Origin: Tubulanus polymorphus
Lineage: Eukaryota; Nemertea; Palaeonemertea; Tubulaniformes; Tubulanidae
DNA: 64,000 nt
Assembly (NCBI RefSeq): GCF_964204645.1
Contig: NC_134031.1
Coordinates: 17,977,307-18,041,306, forward strand
Direction: 5' to 3'
The position numbers and the translations under genes are program-made. Shown in pieces: positions 38,101 through 50,500 of the stretch. The number at the start of each line of letters is the position of its first letter. Within the stretch, counting starts at the first letter, position 1. The notes beneath the pieces are model-generated. The model saw only the letters and a list, made by a program, of their open reading frames with translations. It did not search any database and was not told the origin of the DNA.

Positions 38101-41100
38101 GGAACCATTCTTAAAGGCGCGCCCGGATACCAGGTTAGATATCTAGTTAGAATTATCGTAATTTATTGAAAATATTCTTTTAGCTTTAAATTGATCATTC
38201 CTATTTCAGGTGAAATACTACGTAGATCCGACGTTTTTGAAGCCAGGAGAAGGCAGGCTATTCGTTAATCACTTAGCAAATCAGACATTGCACGTTGATG
38301 TCTGGGATGGGGACTCACTTCTACTTATCGGCTCATGTGCTGTAGATTTGAGGGTAAGCGCATTTCATTGTTATGTTTTCAAGATATTCGAAAGCTTTCA
38401 GAGAATATTGACAAAGAACTATTTTCTGTAGCATTTAACGAGACAGGGACGAGAAGCGGTGCAAGTGACTTACGAGTTAGATGTGTTCGCTACCGAATAC
38501 GGAGATGAGACGCCCAGTTTAACGGACGACGCCTTGCGATCGGGCAGTATTCGACCGATCGGAGTCAACACTATAATGAAGGGACGTTTGCACCTACGAT
38601 TGGCTAATGTTGGATACCCTGTGGATAAATCGCAGCTTAAAGGTACGAGAAAATGTCTCAGAATTTCTCTTTGGTTTTCTTTGCTGAAATTGAGTGCATT
38701 TATTCATACCGATATGTTGAATTGTTTCGCAGATATTAGTATGGCTCTACACAAGAAGCCTCCGTTAGTTATTCAACCCAGCGACGATAACATCAACTTC
38801 TTCGGCGGTAGTTTGACGGCTATCAAACCCGGCCCGACGATGAAAACGAATAAATACCGCGCGCAGCCTCTCGCCGAAACGAATCACGAGCTGGCGTCAA
38901 TGTTGGTAACTCGACGCGACAAAGTCGACGATAATAGCAACGAAAAGTTGGATCCTGTGCGCAAACGAAAACTAGCGCGGATGCAAGCGATCAGAGACCA
39001 ACAAGGTCTAGAGAACCAACCAATCTCAACTATGGTAATTATTCAATACACCAGTATCCACAATGTTACAGATTCGGGAACGCTGCTGAAGTCTATTTCA
39101 TTGATGCTTAACTCACAGTACATGGTGTCAGCTCATTGATAGATTTAGGCCCATAGTTTTGGAAGATTAAGCTGAAACGTTTCACTTAATAACAACGTAA
39201 TACATGTTATACATGTTCATTCACTTATTCCTTTGTTTTATAACGAAAATTGCTCAGAAGCCGCACCGGTATCTGGGTGGCAAATTTTCAAAATCAGGCC
39301 CTTTTAGTTCAAACCGCATTAAAGATGGAGCCATCCACTTATCATATTCAGGCTGATGTTTACAGTTCCAAATCTACCAAATAAGGCATTGTGTACTGAA
39401 TTCGGAAATATGTATGTTATCTCGGATAATTTCAGGCGTTCAAAACGGATAAAGCGGAGAAAACTAGAGATCTGAAAACAATTGAACTCTATCGTCAACA
39501 CACGAAAAAAGATGGCATACTGAACATGTTAAATCAGGCGATCTCGAATGAATACGCGTTGTATCCTACGTTAGGTTCGACTGAATTCTTTGAGTTCGTC
39601 CTGAAGAATCCGTTTAACATTCAGCACACCGTACGCGTACATGTCAATGATCCGGACTTATCGTGAGTAACCCTACGACTCCTCGATTCCTTAAAAACTC
39701 TTCCTAATGGAAAATGCTTCTAAGGCACTTTAAACTCCTTTAATTTGAGCAAAATGCCTGAAACTGAGAATTAGGCAATTAAAAATTTTTTGTCTAGTTT
39801 GTAGCTGTACACCTAAATCGACACAGTTGGAAATTGTTTTTACCCTACTAGGTTGTTGGCAAATTAGAAATTGAGTTTAGGTAGTCTTAAGGATAAAAAT
39901 TTCCTTACAAAACCACTGAATTAATGGTTTTACCGAAATAAACCATACCAATATAGGAGGCGTCTCCAGTAATTGGCATATGAAAGTGATGCGGGCACTT
40001 CCTTGAAATTTAAAATTTTCTCCTTAAAAGCTCGTTATATTCAGGAATGAATGATCTGTAGTGACCCTGCCATACTACTTTGTAAATTTAGGTGCTGCAT
40101 GTAATCAATATCAAATGAGGAATGTTCAATTTCAGCGTGATAACAGATGCTCGAGAATGGCGCCATTTTAAACAGTTGAATGGACTAGCGTCGCCGGTAG
40201 AGGAAGGCATGTTCAATACTGATCGATCAACCGTCCATCCAGAAATATTCCTCCGACCGAAAGAACAAGTACACGTGCCTTTTAAATTAGTCAGTTTTGC
40301 AGCAGATCATTCGGTACAGCCACAGGTGGGTAGAATATATCCCAAGAGAAATATGGTTTCATATCCGTTGTATAACGGATTTGTTTGTTTTTAGTGCCCG
40401 ACAAATCCATTCCGCCCTGGAAAAACAGTTCGCCCACAACAAGAGAAAAAGCCTTTTATGGATACAAAGGTTATCAAGGTAATTCGACATCAAATATTTT
40501 TCCGTTAAGTGTCTATGCTTTGAATTGATGAACTAATTACGGTATGTTTCTATTCATTCTCCATAGATTCAGTTTTTGACCGAAGACGGAAAGCCGATTG
40601 CGATGCTCAATGTAAAAGTTTCCCCACAACCTCACATCATTGACCAAACGTTCAGATTCCATCAACCGGAGCAGACGTTTTTGAAGAAATCGATACGTTT
40701 GCCTCCACCTCACACACTACCAGGTATTTGAATATTATACAATATCTACTGTATTATCTTACTCTTAATGAATGAACGTTAATACGTCACTAATTTATTA
40801 CAGGAGCCCCTATTGGAGGACCCGGATTTTCTCAAGTTTATGTAAAATGTACGGATAATAACGTTATTTGCACTTGTAATCCAGTACAGCCGGGTGAACC
40901 ATTGGATGTATTTGTCAAGGTATGTTGTTACATTATTCCGGTACTTCTAACGGGAATTTGAAGAATTTTTAAGCAATTTTTTCGATGATTTTTCAGGTTG
41001 CTTGCGGCCCGTCTCCTCAAGTGAAGCGATTTTTCGTCAATATTTACGGCGACCCGTACATGTCTAAACCGCTGCAGATTTGGCAGTTTTTCGTTCATTC

Positions 41101-42021
41101 GTTACAACGCGTCGATGTGACGTGCATCGAAGGTCAAATGAACAAATTCTCTTTAATTCTCAGGTATGATATTTAATGAGCTCATGAAATTGCGTTTAAA
41201 CCTTAATGAATAAGAATGCTTACTTAGGAAGGGCATGATACCATGATAGTCAATTCTGCTTAATTAAGAGTAGTTAGATCCAAATTTTGATCCAATCCGG
41301 ATGTTATTTATGGCCCACCTATACATAAATGTATGTAAAATATGACTTTGTACAGTAATCGTCATTGAATTCAAAATCATCATCTGAATTTAGCAGATTC
41401 TACTCTACTTTATGTTTGTATTTTGCCTCAAAGTCATCAGACGATTTTATAAGAGAATCTTTCTTGTATTAATGAGAGACTTTGCCAACTCATTCCAGGG
41501 GAACCCAAGCGTCCAGACTCGTGCGTTGTTATTCATCTCATCCGAACGAGCTACAAATCTCGCCGAAAGACGCATTCACGCTCGGAGCGAACACCGTTCA
41601 GGAATTACAGGTCGGAGTGCGTCCGTTACAAATCGGTTCCAAGTACATGTTCCTAAACGTCGTCGACGTCGAGTACCACCAACTCATTCGATCGTGGTTG
41701 GTTTGTCTGACGTGCAAAAATCCGGTGATCTCGAAAGCATTCGAGCTGTCGTTGCCGGTAGGTGGCGGTAAAGGCTCGAATAAACGTATCGCGTACACGA
41801 ATCCGTATCCGTATCGAAAGGTGTTCAATCTGCGCACGAATCGTGACGATCTCGTGCAGTTCAAAGAGAACCGTGCCGAAATCGAACCCGGCGATGCGTA
41901 CACGATCGGATTGCGGTTCTCGCCGAGTTTGACGCCGGGCGTCGCCGAAATTCTCATCTTCATCAACGACGAAGAGGACAAAAACGAAGAGACATTCTGC
42001 GTGAAAGCGCAATACAATTGA
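29179..42021 (+). CDS. NPHP4: Nephrocystin-4, ciliary transition-zone protein
   Basis: 26 exons: 29179-29961, 30628-30777, 31566-31750, 32138-32367, 32828-33021, 33493-33632, 33717-33855, 33976-34218, 34442-34584, 35448-35549, 36428-36605, 36763-36927, 37199-37284, 37538-37726, 37841-37936, 38019-38133, 38210-38353, 38432-38642, 38733-39034, 39436-39662, 40136-40325, 40395-40478, 40567-40723, 40804-40919, 40997-41163, 41499-42021. They total 5259 nt (1752 residues; human 1426). Family motifs include [58 protein letters not shown] and [16 protein letters not shown]4 works with NPHP1 and RPGRIP1L at the ciliary transition zone. The start lies in a perfect GACACCATGG context. The first exon adds about 220 acidic, low-complexity residues before the conserved domain and begins MGNNCSS, a myristoylation-type N-terminus. 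Exons 10-13 form a Met/Pro/Tyr-rich linker. The start of exon 12 is the least certain boundary; 36763 keeps the frame, while the better-looking acceptor at 36785 would break it. Confidence 0.95.
30127..30400 (+). mobile_element. MITE family A, copy 1 (NPHP4 intron 1)
   Basis: The element begins AGGGTCCCTACGATTCC and ends GATCTGTAGGGACTG, giving imperfect terminal inverted repeats (AGGGTCCCTAC). The interior shares TCCTTAAAAA, GAGCAAAATGCCTGAAAC and AGAAATTTTG blocks with two more copies in this gene. There is no open frame, so it is non-autonomous. Confidence 0.75.
31229..31514 (+). mobile_element. MITE family A, copy 2 (NPHP4 intron 2)
   Basis: Start AGGGTCCCTACGACTCC and end GATCTGTAGGGACCCT form the best-preserved terminal inverted repeats of the three copies. 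The interior matches copies 1 and 3. It lies just upstream of the exon at 31566. Confidence 0.8.
31800..32068 (-). mobile_element. Dispersed repeat family B, copy 3 (NPHP4 intron 3)
   Basis: Read on the minus strand it matches copies 1 and 2: GCCGTAAAAACCGTTAC, then AAGGGGTTCTGCGTGAGTCG, then ACGTCATCAATATTG and AACAATTACGATAG. Orientation is opposite to NPHP4. It lies immediately upstream of exon 4. Confidence 0.65.
33127..33318. mobile_element. Inverted-repeat element in NPHP4 intron 5
   Basis: GGGCCCACTTAAACAACTTG at one end and an ACTGGGCC end at about 33318, with internal CAGGGCAAGTATCACCTTTAACC mirrored by GGTTAAAGGTAATACTAG, suggest a degraded MITE-like or composite element. Ends are approximate. 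Confidence 0.45.
34287..34425. mobile_element. MITE family C, copy 1, ending near NPHP4 exon 9
   Basis: Inverted ends pair CCATAGTCATGGCTTAGACT with GTCTCAACTGAGGAACCTGA (reverse complement, with mismatches). Repeated CTTAAGACC motifs fill the middle. A second copy lies at 63804. This copy ends 16 bases before the acceptor of exon 9 at 34441. Confidence 0.7.
36254..36299. repeat. (CATT)n microsatellite
   Basis: Eleven or so CATT units in NPHP4 intron 10. Confidence 0.97.
39669..40069 (+). mobile_element. MITE family A, copy 3 (NPHP4 intron 20)
   Basis: CCCTACGACTCCTCGATTCC at the left and GATCTGTAGTGACCCTG at the right match copies 1 and 2. The left end has lost its first bases and sits only about 6 bases past the exon 20 donor at 39663. 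An extra inner segment makes it longer than the other copies. Confidence 0.7.
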
Positions 42022-42773
42022 GTTTAGATACCGGTTATAAGAAAAAGACATCTGAGTTCATGAGATTCACAAAGGTGAATCCAGAGAGAATTTGGTAAAA
42101 TTTTACAGAGAATATCAATTGTCCTTATTAAACTTTGTATTCTATTAGCATTCATGTTTGGTTATATGCAAAGTAAGCAATTCAGTTTGCATACGTATTT
42201 AGTTCAGCGTACAGCAGCTGGTTTCCGATTGATAATCTACAAACTACTTAAAATTCATATCATTTTTCCGTCCATTTTAATGTTTTCACATGCCGTAGTT
42301 ATTGTATGTATAATTTTAGTCCGTAGATTTTTAGTTTTAGTTTTTACGTAGTACAAAAGTAGAATATTCGGATTCTTTTTAGATTAGGATAAATGCGCTG
42401 TTGCAATTATATACCTTGTAAGATGTAGTTATATTAAATACTGCCAAAATGGGAATGTTTAACCAAATTAGTCGTTAACAGTACATTTATGTTAAAGTGC
42501 CTTGTACACTGTACGTACGCAGCAAATGAATCTATTGGATTAGATTCTAGAAAGTTTCAGGTTTTTTAGCCCAACACTTTCTCTCCCGCCCAAGAAACGT
42601 TACAGAATTTTTCTGTTAATTCTTGTATACATGAATATTGTAGATTTTATGATATTATATTTTATTAAGAAAAAAGTTTTTATATCCGGCGCGAAAGAAT
42701 GTATTTTTCATTGTCTGATAAGAATGCTTCATGTTGTTCCTGTTTATATTATATGGACGGTGGAAATTTTATC

Positions 42774-42779
42774 AATAAA
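42774..42779 (+). terminator. Polyadenylation signal AATAAA, NPHP4
   Basis: AATAAA about 750 bases after the NPHP4 stop, in AT-rich DNA with no other gene before it; it probably ends the 3' UTR. Confidence 0.65.
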
Positions 42780-43164
42780 ACGTATCAGAAGTTAGTAATA
42801 ATTCTTTATTCGACTTTCATTTTTGTATTCTAAAGAAACGGAGGAAAACCGAAGTCTACATCTTTTAACTCAAAGAGTCACTTTTCAAAGGCGAGTACCT
42901 GTACTAACATAGCAGCTAGGTGTTCACAGAACTCCAAAATTAACAAATTTATCACGATTATGGAAATCTAATTTTGATGGATCCTAATTATGATTTGGGT
43001 TAATTAAGACTTGTAAAACCAGCCCGTACTGTACTGACCCCAAAAAATGACAGGTCAATGTGCATATAAACCATAAGAATTCATAAAATCTGATCAGACC
43101 AAAATAAGACCGAATTTATGTATATGTCCTAACTGGAAGCAGCTCCAGTTGGGTGGCCACGCCA

Positions 43165-43345
43165 CTGACTCCGGAAATCAAGAAGAACAGAGAAAACTCA
43201 GGGAATTCGACCAAAAACCTGGAAAACTCAGGAAAGACGGATAATACCATCGACCAATACATGATTTCAATGACAAATGAATGGATTGCAACATTCTAAA
43301 CCTAGAAAAGCACATGGAAATCAGGGAAACTCGGGATTTGTAGCC
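43165..43345 (-). repeat. Dispersed repeat family D, copy 1
   Basis: On the plus strand it reads GAAAACTCAGGGAATTCG and CTGGAAAACTCAGG, the reverse of CCCTGA-rich blocks also present at 56971-57180 and 62671-62952. Boundaries are approximate. Confidence 0.45.
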
Positions 43346-43464
43346 ACCATGTCCAAGGATTATGTACTTTGTTTTATGTGATGGCCTCTTCAAGACCATT
43401 ATTTCTGACATATGATACAAACTCAGTCATCTGCTATACATTTGATAAGGTAATGGTTTATAAC

Positions 43465-43470
43465 TTTATT
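43465..43470 (-). terminator. Polyadenylation signal AATAAA, GFA-domain gene
   Basis: TTTATT on the plus strand, AATAAA on the minus strand, about 200 bases beyond the stop at 43669. Confidence 0.55.
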
Positions 43471-43668
43471 TCAATAAGCAGTTCCTTACTCCACCATTGC
43501 TGAATAAATAGATAGGTTTAATAAATACATTTTAACAAGCAACAGAACTCTGGGTTTCATTCATTGATTTATCATTTCAAACAATCTTCACCATTGTTTT
43601 AAGTACATATCCTCAATTAGCGATATGCAATAACAAGTTACACTGTACATAAACTACAAGGTAATCCT

Positions 43669-44607
43669 TTAAATCCAGAAAGTCTTTTGTTTAGAAGGAC
43701 TACATTCATTTTCCGAGGATTCTGCGACGGAATCGAACTGGTCTTCCGATAAGCTTGAATATTCATCAACTTCAGCATCGAGTCTCGTCGCATTCGGACC
43801 AGAACCCGTATTTGTAGAATGTGTTCGCGAGTCTGGTGTGCACCAGACCGCGTCGTCTTCATCGGTTGTTACCGATTTCGTACGTTCAGTCGGAACTTCT
43901 TCGTGAATAGTTTCGCACGATCTTCTCGATTCGGGTCCGGAATCTGAACAATCGACGCTCTCCTCGCTGCTCGAACTTAAACTGCGGAAAATCTTTCCGT
44001 CTTCGGTTTTGACGAGGTTATGCATGCGCATAAGGTCGCCTTTACGACGTACTCCCGAGTCTTGGCGCGCAAGAGATTTGCCGGTATTGACGGTCAATTC
44101 TGCACTATTATCAGAAATCAATTCTGGCGTATCAAGTATATCTCGAGGATTAGGTAGATTTTTATCCGGATTCGATGGGTCTTTAATCCACAGTTCGTCG
44201 GTCTCGCACTGCGGTAAACCGTCGTTTATTTCGTACCAGGCGGCTTTTTCTTTAGTGAAAATATGTCCCGATATTCTAATCCCGAAACTGCCGTTTATCG
44301 TACCGCCGAATAACCACATCGTGTTGTACTCGAAACTATTCTTGATGAATATGCAACAACCGCATTTCACGCAAAATCCACGAACTTCGTCCGACGAGCA
44401 ACGAAACTTTCGCAACATCGATTCCTTGCGCAGAAATATTTGCGAATTGGAAACGGCGAACAATGTCGAGAAGGCATTACCGCTCAGTTTGCGACATGTT
44501 TTACAGTGACAATGTAAAACTTGAGCAGGATACCCATAGAAAGCGTAACGAATTGCGCCGCAAAAGCAACCCCCGCTTCTAGGGTTCTCTTTTTTCGTAT
44601 CTCCCAT
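43669..44607 (-). CDS. GFA/CENP-V-domain zinc protein with acidic Ser-rich tail
   Basis: A single coding exon of 312 residues. Start chosen at ATG 44607 (MGDTKKENPRS); the frame is open one codon further but that codon is GTG. The GFA fold zinc ligands are all visible: Cys14-x-Cys16 (GGCFCGAIRY), Cys33-x-Cys35-x2-Cys38 (HCHCKTCRKLSG) and Cys79-x2-Cys82 (GFCVKCGC). WLFGGTINGSFG and the WYEI stretch complete the domain by about residue 130. The family includes bacterial glutathione-linked formaldehyde-activating proteins and animal centromere protein V; most animal paralogues have no known reaction, and I assign none. The second half is low-complexity with SLSSSSEESVDCSDSG and other acidic-serine clusters. 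Minus-strand cttttcgacag just upstream is a strong splice acceptor, so the 5' UTR is spliced. Confidence 0.9.
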   Translation of the reverse strand: MGDTKKENPRSGGCFCGAIRYAFYGYPAQVLHCHCKTCRKLSGNAFSTLFAVSNSQIFLRKESMLRKFRCSSDEVRGFCVKCGCCIFIKNSFEYNTMWLFGGTINGSFGIRISGHIFTKEKAAWYEINDGLPQCETDELWIKDPSNPDKNLPNPRDILDTPELISDNSAELTVNTGKSLARQDSGVRRKGDLMRMHNLVKTEDGKIFRSLSSSSEESVDCSDSGPESRRSCETIHEEVPTERTKSVTTDEDDAVWCTPDSRTHSTNTGSGPNATRLDAEVDEYSSLSEDQFDSVAESSENECSPSKQKTFWI

Positions 44608-44627
44608 CACGGGTTTACAACGTTCTT

Positions 44628-46630
44628 CTGTCGAAAGAAAGAAAAAACATTCGCGATTAGTTATTTAAAATTATTCCATTCAGAATAAAACAACCTCTCT
44701 TTCCTGTGATAAATACAAATTGAATCCCTCACTTTTCAGATTACCGTTCAGATATCCGGATATGAATAGGTGCCCTGTGTGCAATTTAACGATTCTGATC
44801 TTGGTCTTATTGAATTTGCACAGAAATACAACAAAGCAATATTTATTGAATTACAGCTGCAGCGGTTGTAAAAGGAAATTTGCTTATCGTGTTTAATAGA
44901 CACGTCATTTGCATATAACGTCCATCTTTTACTTCCAATAATAGTGATAATAAATTGTCACTAGCAAACCGGACCTTTTCAAAAAATGATTTTCAATACG
45001 GGTGGTATGTATTGTTTCTACAGGACGCACAGATGTACTATGGATGTGTAATGCATAACGTATGCATTTATCATTGCATGAAATATAAATATCATTTTAC
45101 TTAATGATTCGACAATATGAATTTTGATTCATATCGCATATCAAACAACACTGGGCGTATAACTGTAGCCTAGATATAGAGTGGAGATATCGTTACAATG
45201 AACGTCAGAGGCCAGAAAATTTGCTTTGTAGAATCGTCCAGTATGAAACCAACGTCATTTGTGATGAAATTGCCATGAACCAGTTTAAGCTAAATCTAAA
45301 GCCCAGCTTGGTTTTATATAGCCAATCTGAGAACTTAGGACCTAAATTCTGAAGGCCACCTTTCTTCTATTCTAGACAGTAGTCACAACTCAGCAGCAAC
45401 CGGACCCGGAGAAATTGATAATGGCCAAAATCTGAATTCATACGATAAGGTTCTAGTCTATACAAATCTATGTACATATCTTCGTACAAGACAGAATTTT
45501 ATGTAAGTTAATTAGATATGACTGTCGACCCATCAGTTACAGCTGTACGTATGTGAACAGCTTTCAGGCACGATCACAACCGATATAACTGAGATTAATG
45601 TAACATCAAAATTCACCATGATTTCGATTTATTATTATTCAACATGCATCATCTAAACATGAAACAATAGAATTTTACTTTTTTTCCCGGTCTCGCCGCA
45701 GTACCACCTACCAACCGCATTCCAGGTCCAGGACCTCAGAGCAAAACGTTCCACAGAAAGAATGATACCATCTACTCGTATTGAACCAACTAACCTTTAA
45801 ATGATATGCTAAGACTATGTTTTCTATATCAGAGTAGAAGACAGGCTGTTACCACCATCTTCTAAGAAATTCATTGTTTGGTATTTTTAACGATTATCTC
45901 CATTTTGCCCATAACTTTTAGTCTCGATAGATCATCATAGTGTTTGTTTGCAATGGAAAATTCATCATTTCTACAGGTTGCGTTCAACTCTGAGACCGAA
46001 TACCATTTTATCACATTCCGAAATTCAAAGTCCAAGTATTTACCCAAGCTTTTGAAATTTCAATTTCAAATACGTATTTCATTTAGATAATTTCTAATTT
46101 GAAAATATAAACCTGAGTGGACAACATGGGTTGAAAACAAAAAATGAAAAACTTCGCAAATTCATCGGTTACTAAATAGTTGCATTCACCATCTTTTACT
46201 ATCTTTACATACATATCTATAGTAAACCGATCCTTATATTGATAAGTACGCCGTCCTGAATATTTCACCCTGAAATTTATCATTTCTGTACCTGATAGAT
46301 CATTCATAAATCTGGTGCACCGAATATATACTAATCAGGACAAATATTAAGAATGTTCTATTTGGAATACGATGATTTCCGAAAACTGATTTATGTTTTT
46401 ATATCTTAGTGTCAATTATCCTATCGTATCCGATATTTCCTCAACGTTTAAGAGCAAGGATTTTAATAGGGCCTTACCTTTCACCGGGTAAAGTAAGCCC
46501 ATTTTTACTTTAGAACGGTTTTTCGCTATAAACATGCAAACAGAGAACGAACGGCTTTCCTATTTATGATATCGAAGTCTCATGATTCGCAATATATATA
46601 CACGCATCATATTACGCTCAAATTACTTAC
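44628..46630 (-). other. Probable 5' UTR intron of GFA-domain gene
   Basis: On the minus strand a gtaagt donor at 46630-46625 and an acceptor with a long pyrimidine tract ending at 44628 bracket about 2 kb. No coding stretch is seen inside on either strand. Confidence 0.5.
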
Positions 46631-46860
46631 CATAATATCAATTCTTCGTGCAAATGTCACACGGCCGGGGTTTTGTCCTGGTGTCTTCGGGATGTGTGAT
46701 TAGGCATTGTTTTTCGATATCATTCCCCGCCCAAATACCACCTGTTTACCGGGTATTCGCACGCTCGTTTGCGCTATGTCGTTCTGTCGTCAGGTCCGAG
46801 CACCTGGCACGCGCGGCTCCCAGCACTCACACAGCACGTGATATCGGTGCGACAAAAAAA
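46631..46860 (-). other. Candidate noncoding first exon and promoter, GFA-domain gene
   Basis: A CG-richer patch ends on the minus strand in GATATTATG followed by gtaagt. After splicing to 44627, that terminal ATG opens a seven-codon upstream frame (MKNVVNP) whose TGA overlaps the main ATG as TGATG. The transcription start is not defined. Confidence 0.4.
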
Positions 46861-47504
46861 TTACAGCGAAAAAAATTCTGATCTTAAACGAACAATCATT
46901 GTTTGGCGAAATGTACGTCGTATAGATGATGATATACGATACAGAACCAGATGTTCATCGTTTGTCTTCGTTCTTGATATCTTTCAAAATTTTTAGAATG
47001 TCGAAATACAACCTGTGGATAAACAAAATCATTTATCTTAATAACAGAAATATCAAGTCTCCTTTTAATGAATGCATGTTTCCATTCATTCATCCATCGG
47101 TTTGATGAATTTGATTATTATTCGAATCAGAAGTGAATCAGAACTGTTCAAGTGGGGTCCTGATAAGTGGGACACATATACACACTATTATCTATCAATC
47201 ATGACCCGCGAAAACAGTTTAATAAGATATAGACATTGTAGATAATTGTGTGTATGTTTAGGCTTGGAATAGTTATCTGACTAGTTCAGATGAGACTAGC
47301 TCGATATTTTCATGCAGTAGCAGCGAGAATTTCAAATTCGAGACATTTTTTGGAAAAAGCAGTATATGTTTTCAAAAAATGAGCTCCGGGCTTCATTTGA
47401 GAATTTCATTTAAGAAATAGCAAAAGAAATGTTTCGAACTGCAACTAAATATATTGCATAAATACTTCATAAGGATATCTAAGAACAAAATATCGTCTAG
47501 AAGC
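46861..47504. other. Spacer between divergent GFA-domain and SLC5 genes
   Basis: About 640 bases with no coding stretch. It probably contains the 5' UTR and promoter of the SLC5 gene, perhaps shared with the divergent gene on the left. Confidence 0.4.
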
Positions 47505-50500
47505 ATGAAGCGTGGTTTAGATCATTGGGGAGATATCTTGGTGCTTGTAATATACTTCGTGTTTGTGCTGGCAGTTGGACTTTGGGTAAGCTTTCAAAAT
47601 ATTGTAGTGTACAAAATAACATGTCCAAGTTTTGAAGATTTCTTTTTTTCGTTTTAGTCGATGTTCAGAAAAAATGGAGGGAACGTAAAAAGTTACTTTT
47701 TAGCGGGTCGTTCAATGACCTGGTGGCCGGTGTGTATGATGCTATGGGATAGTGGGAGTCAGGGGGCTTTATATATGAACATGAATGAATGGATTGCTAT
47801 CAAATTCATTCTTGATCTAAATTTAAGGGATATTTTTTTCGGTTTATACCGACATTAAAATAGGATCTCGGGGGTTGAGCGAAAACCCAAAAAATCTCAA
47901 ACAACCGCTATTTTTTCTTTTCTTTACGTTTTGGGTGGAATACTTCTACACATCTTTAGAGTTTATGAGTTTGATCATTTTTCGCTCAATGATATCGATC
48001 AAAACTGGAAATAGTCTCAACTATTTACAACCATGATTTCAGGGATGTATGAACTCCCTTTCATATCGTGTGATCTCGGGTTCGAATTGCTTTGATTCAT
48101 ATCATTTAGGTCGGGGCATCACTATTTGCCAGTAATATCGGCAGTGAACATTTTATTGGTCTGGCTGGAACAGGTGCAGCAGCAGGAATAGCCATCATCC
48201 TTTATGAGTGGAATGTAAGTGGAAAACACATTATTGATAGCAGCTAATTCAATCGAATACATCGATATAAATTATCTATATGAAATCCATAATTCATTCT
48301 TCGCTCATCTTTTAGTCATTTCCTCTAGTCATACTATTAGGATGGTTCTTTTTACCGGTGTATGCAGCAGCTGGGGTGAGTGTTAAATTTTGACGAAAAA
48401 TAATTTTCCAAATTATTGGTTTAATACTATAATGTCTAAAGCTGGAACGTCTAAAACTTGATTTTTAAGGAAGATAGTTTTTCGATTTAGAGGCAGTTTT
48501 TAGCCTTTCTTATTGTTTTAGGTTTACACATTACCCGAGTATATCGGTAAACGTTTTGGTGGAGAGAGGCTGAGGATCTATCTCAGTGTCCTGTCGTTGG
48601 TGCTGTACATAGTCACTAAAATCGCGGTAATCAAGCAAACGATGAGCTTTTCACGAAAAGTTAATATACGAAAATCATGATGATTATCATATCATTTTGG
48701 TTTCTCTGATGATGGGGTTTTTGAAGTAACCCCGAAACTGTCAGATGATAAACTTTTCAATATCTACTGCGGGTTTGGCTACTGTACCGTTTTTACCTTG
48801 AACTTCTTCGTGAAACTGGACCTTGACAACATTCATTTATTTGTACATCGGCTTACTGGAAATTTCTATATTGGTACGAAAAATATCTTAAGATCTATCC
48901 ATATTTATATTCAAGGTGTGTATCTATGCCGGGGCACTTTTTATACAGTTGGCATTAGGATGGGATATGTATTTGTCGATTGCCATACTACTGCTGATTA
49001 CTGGACTTTATACAGTTCTGGGAGGTCTGGCAGCTGTTATTTATACAGATGCCCTTCAAACTGTTATTATGATGATAGGAGCCATCGTCATGGCCATTAT
49101 AGGTAACTCGTCAACTAACCCTTGAAGACCCTTGTCAACGAACAAACCTAAGTGGAACATTGTTACAACATAATTATTTTCCACAGTTCGTTATATTAAT
49201 TAATCCAATTTTCTCATTTTAATGAGGCAGCTCCTCTGTTACGATTTCTTTTTTGCGTTGTCAATTGCAGGTTTCGTAAAAATTGGTGGATATGAAAATC
49301 TCAAAGTGAAATACATGCAATCGATTCCATCTCACAGTCCGAACAACACTACATGCGGTCATCCTAGACCAGATGCCTTCCATCTTTTCCACGATGCGAG
49401 CAGTAGAGACAACCCTTGGCCCGGTCTTCTCTTACAGTCATCAATAGGCTGTCTATGGTACTGGTGCGCAGACCAGGTCAGTTAGTTCTTCATGCTTTGG
49501 ACACCTACGACGATGGAAATGTTCCCAGAAACCTTAAATGACCCCTTGTTTACATTTCTAGGTAATTGTGCAAAGGGCATTGGCAGCTAAGAATCTGATG
49601 CATGCCAAAGGTGGATCTATTCTAGCCGGTTACCTCAAACTGTTCCCATTGTTTCTGATAGTCTTTCCCGGAATGATTAGTAGAGTTCTTTTTCCAGGTA
49701 CGAAAAAAGTAATCAAAACGCTTTTCATGAGTACTTGCCATAAGAACTTCCGAAAATCTATATAACTGATGCTATATCTATTAACTTCTAGATGAGGTAG
49801 GATGCACGGACCCTGAACTCTGTCGACAATTCTGTGGAAACCCAGTTGGCTGCTCGAACATAGCTTATCCTAAACTCGTGATGGAACTTTTACCAGTCGG
49901 TAAGAAATATGGAATACAAATCAAATGAATTCTAGAACCACCGCGGCTATGCTCTCTATGATTCCAGGTTTAAGAGGTTTGCTGCTGGCAGTTATGATGG
50001 CTGCTATCATGTCCTCATTAACATCGATATTCAACAGTGCCAGTTCATTGTTCACGATGGATTTATGGCGAAAGTTTCGTAAACAGGCGACAGAACGAGA
50101 ACTTCTCATAGTCGGAAGGTATGGACTCGCACACAGGAATCTCAATTCTATCATAAATCCCGCATTTAAACATATTCCTTCATTTGTAGAGTGTTTATAG
50201 TAGTATTATGTGTCGTAAGCATATTGTGGATCCCGTTAGTCCAGTCATCTCAGGGTGGACAGTTGTTCATATATATACAAGCGATTCAGGGCTACCTCGG
50301 CACTCCGGTCGGGGCGTTATTCTTTACAGCTTTGATATGGAAACGTATGAACGAACATGTAAGTGATGATGGAAACGTTAATGAAAGTAGAAAGGACTAT
50401 ACGAAACTGGAAACAAATTTCATATTCATCTCCTTTGTGAATAAATCGAATCAGTTATTATATATTTCGATTCTCTGTCCGGCTTCGTTTCGTTGGTACC

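Noticed and set aside
44009-44509. Plus-strand frame of 166 codons
   Set aside because: Antisense shadow of the GFA-domain exon, whose zinc-ligand pattern fixes the real strand.
46648-46996. Overlapping plus-strand frames in the CG-richer patch
   Set aside because: No family motif; better explained as noncoding exon and promoter sequence.
47730-47858. Continuation of SLC5 exon 2 into [11 protein letters not shown]
   Set aside because: The conserved GASLFAS motif is on the exon at 48110, so the gtgtgt donor at 47730 is used and this is intron.
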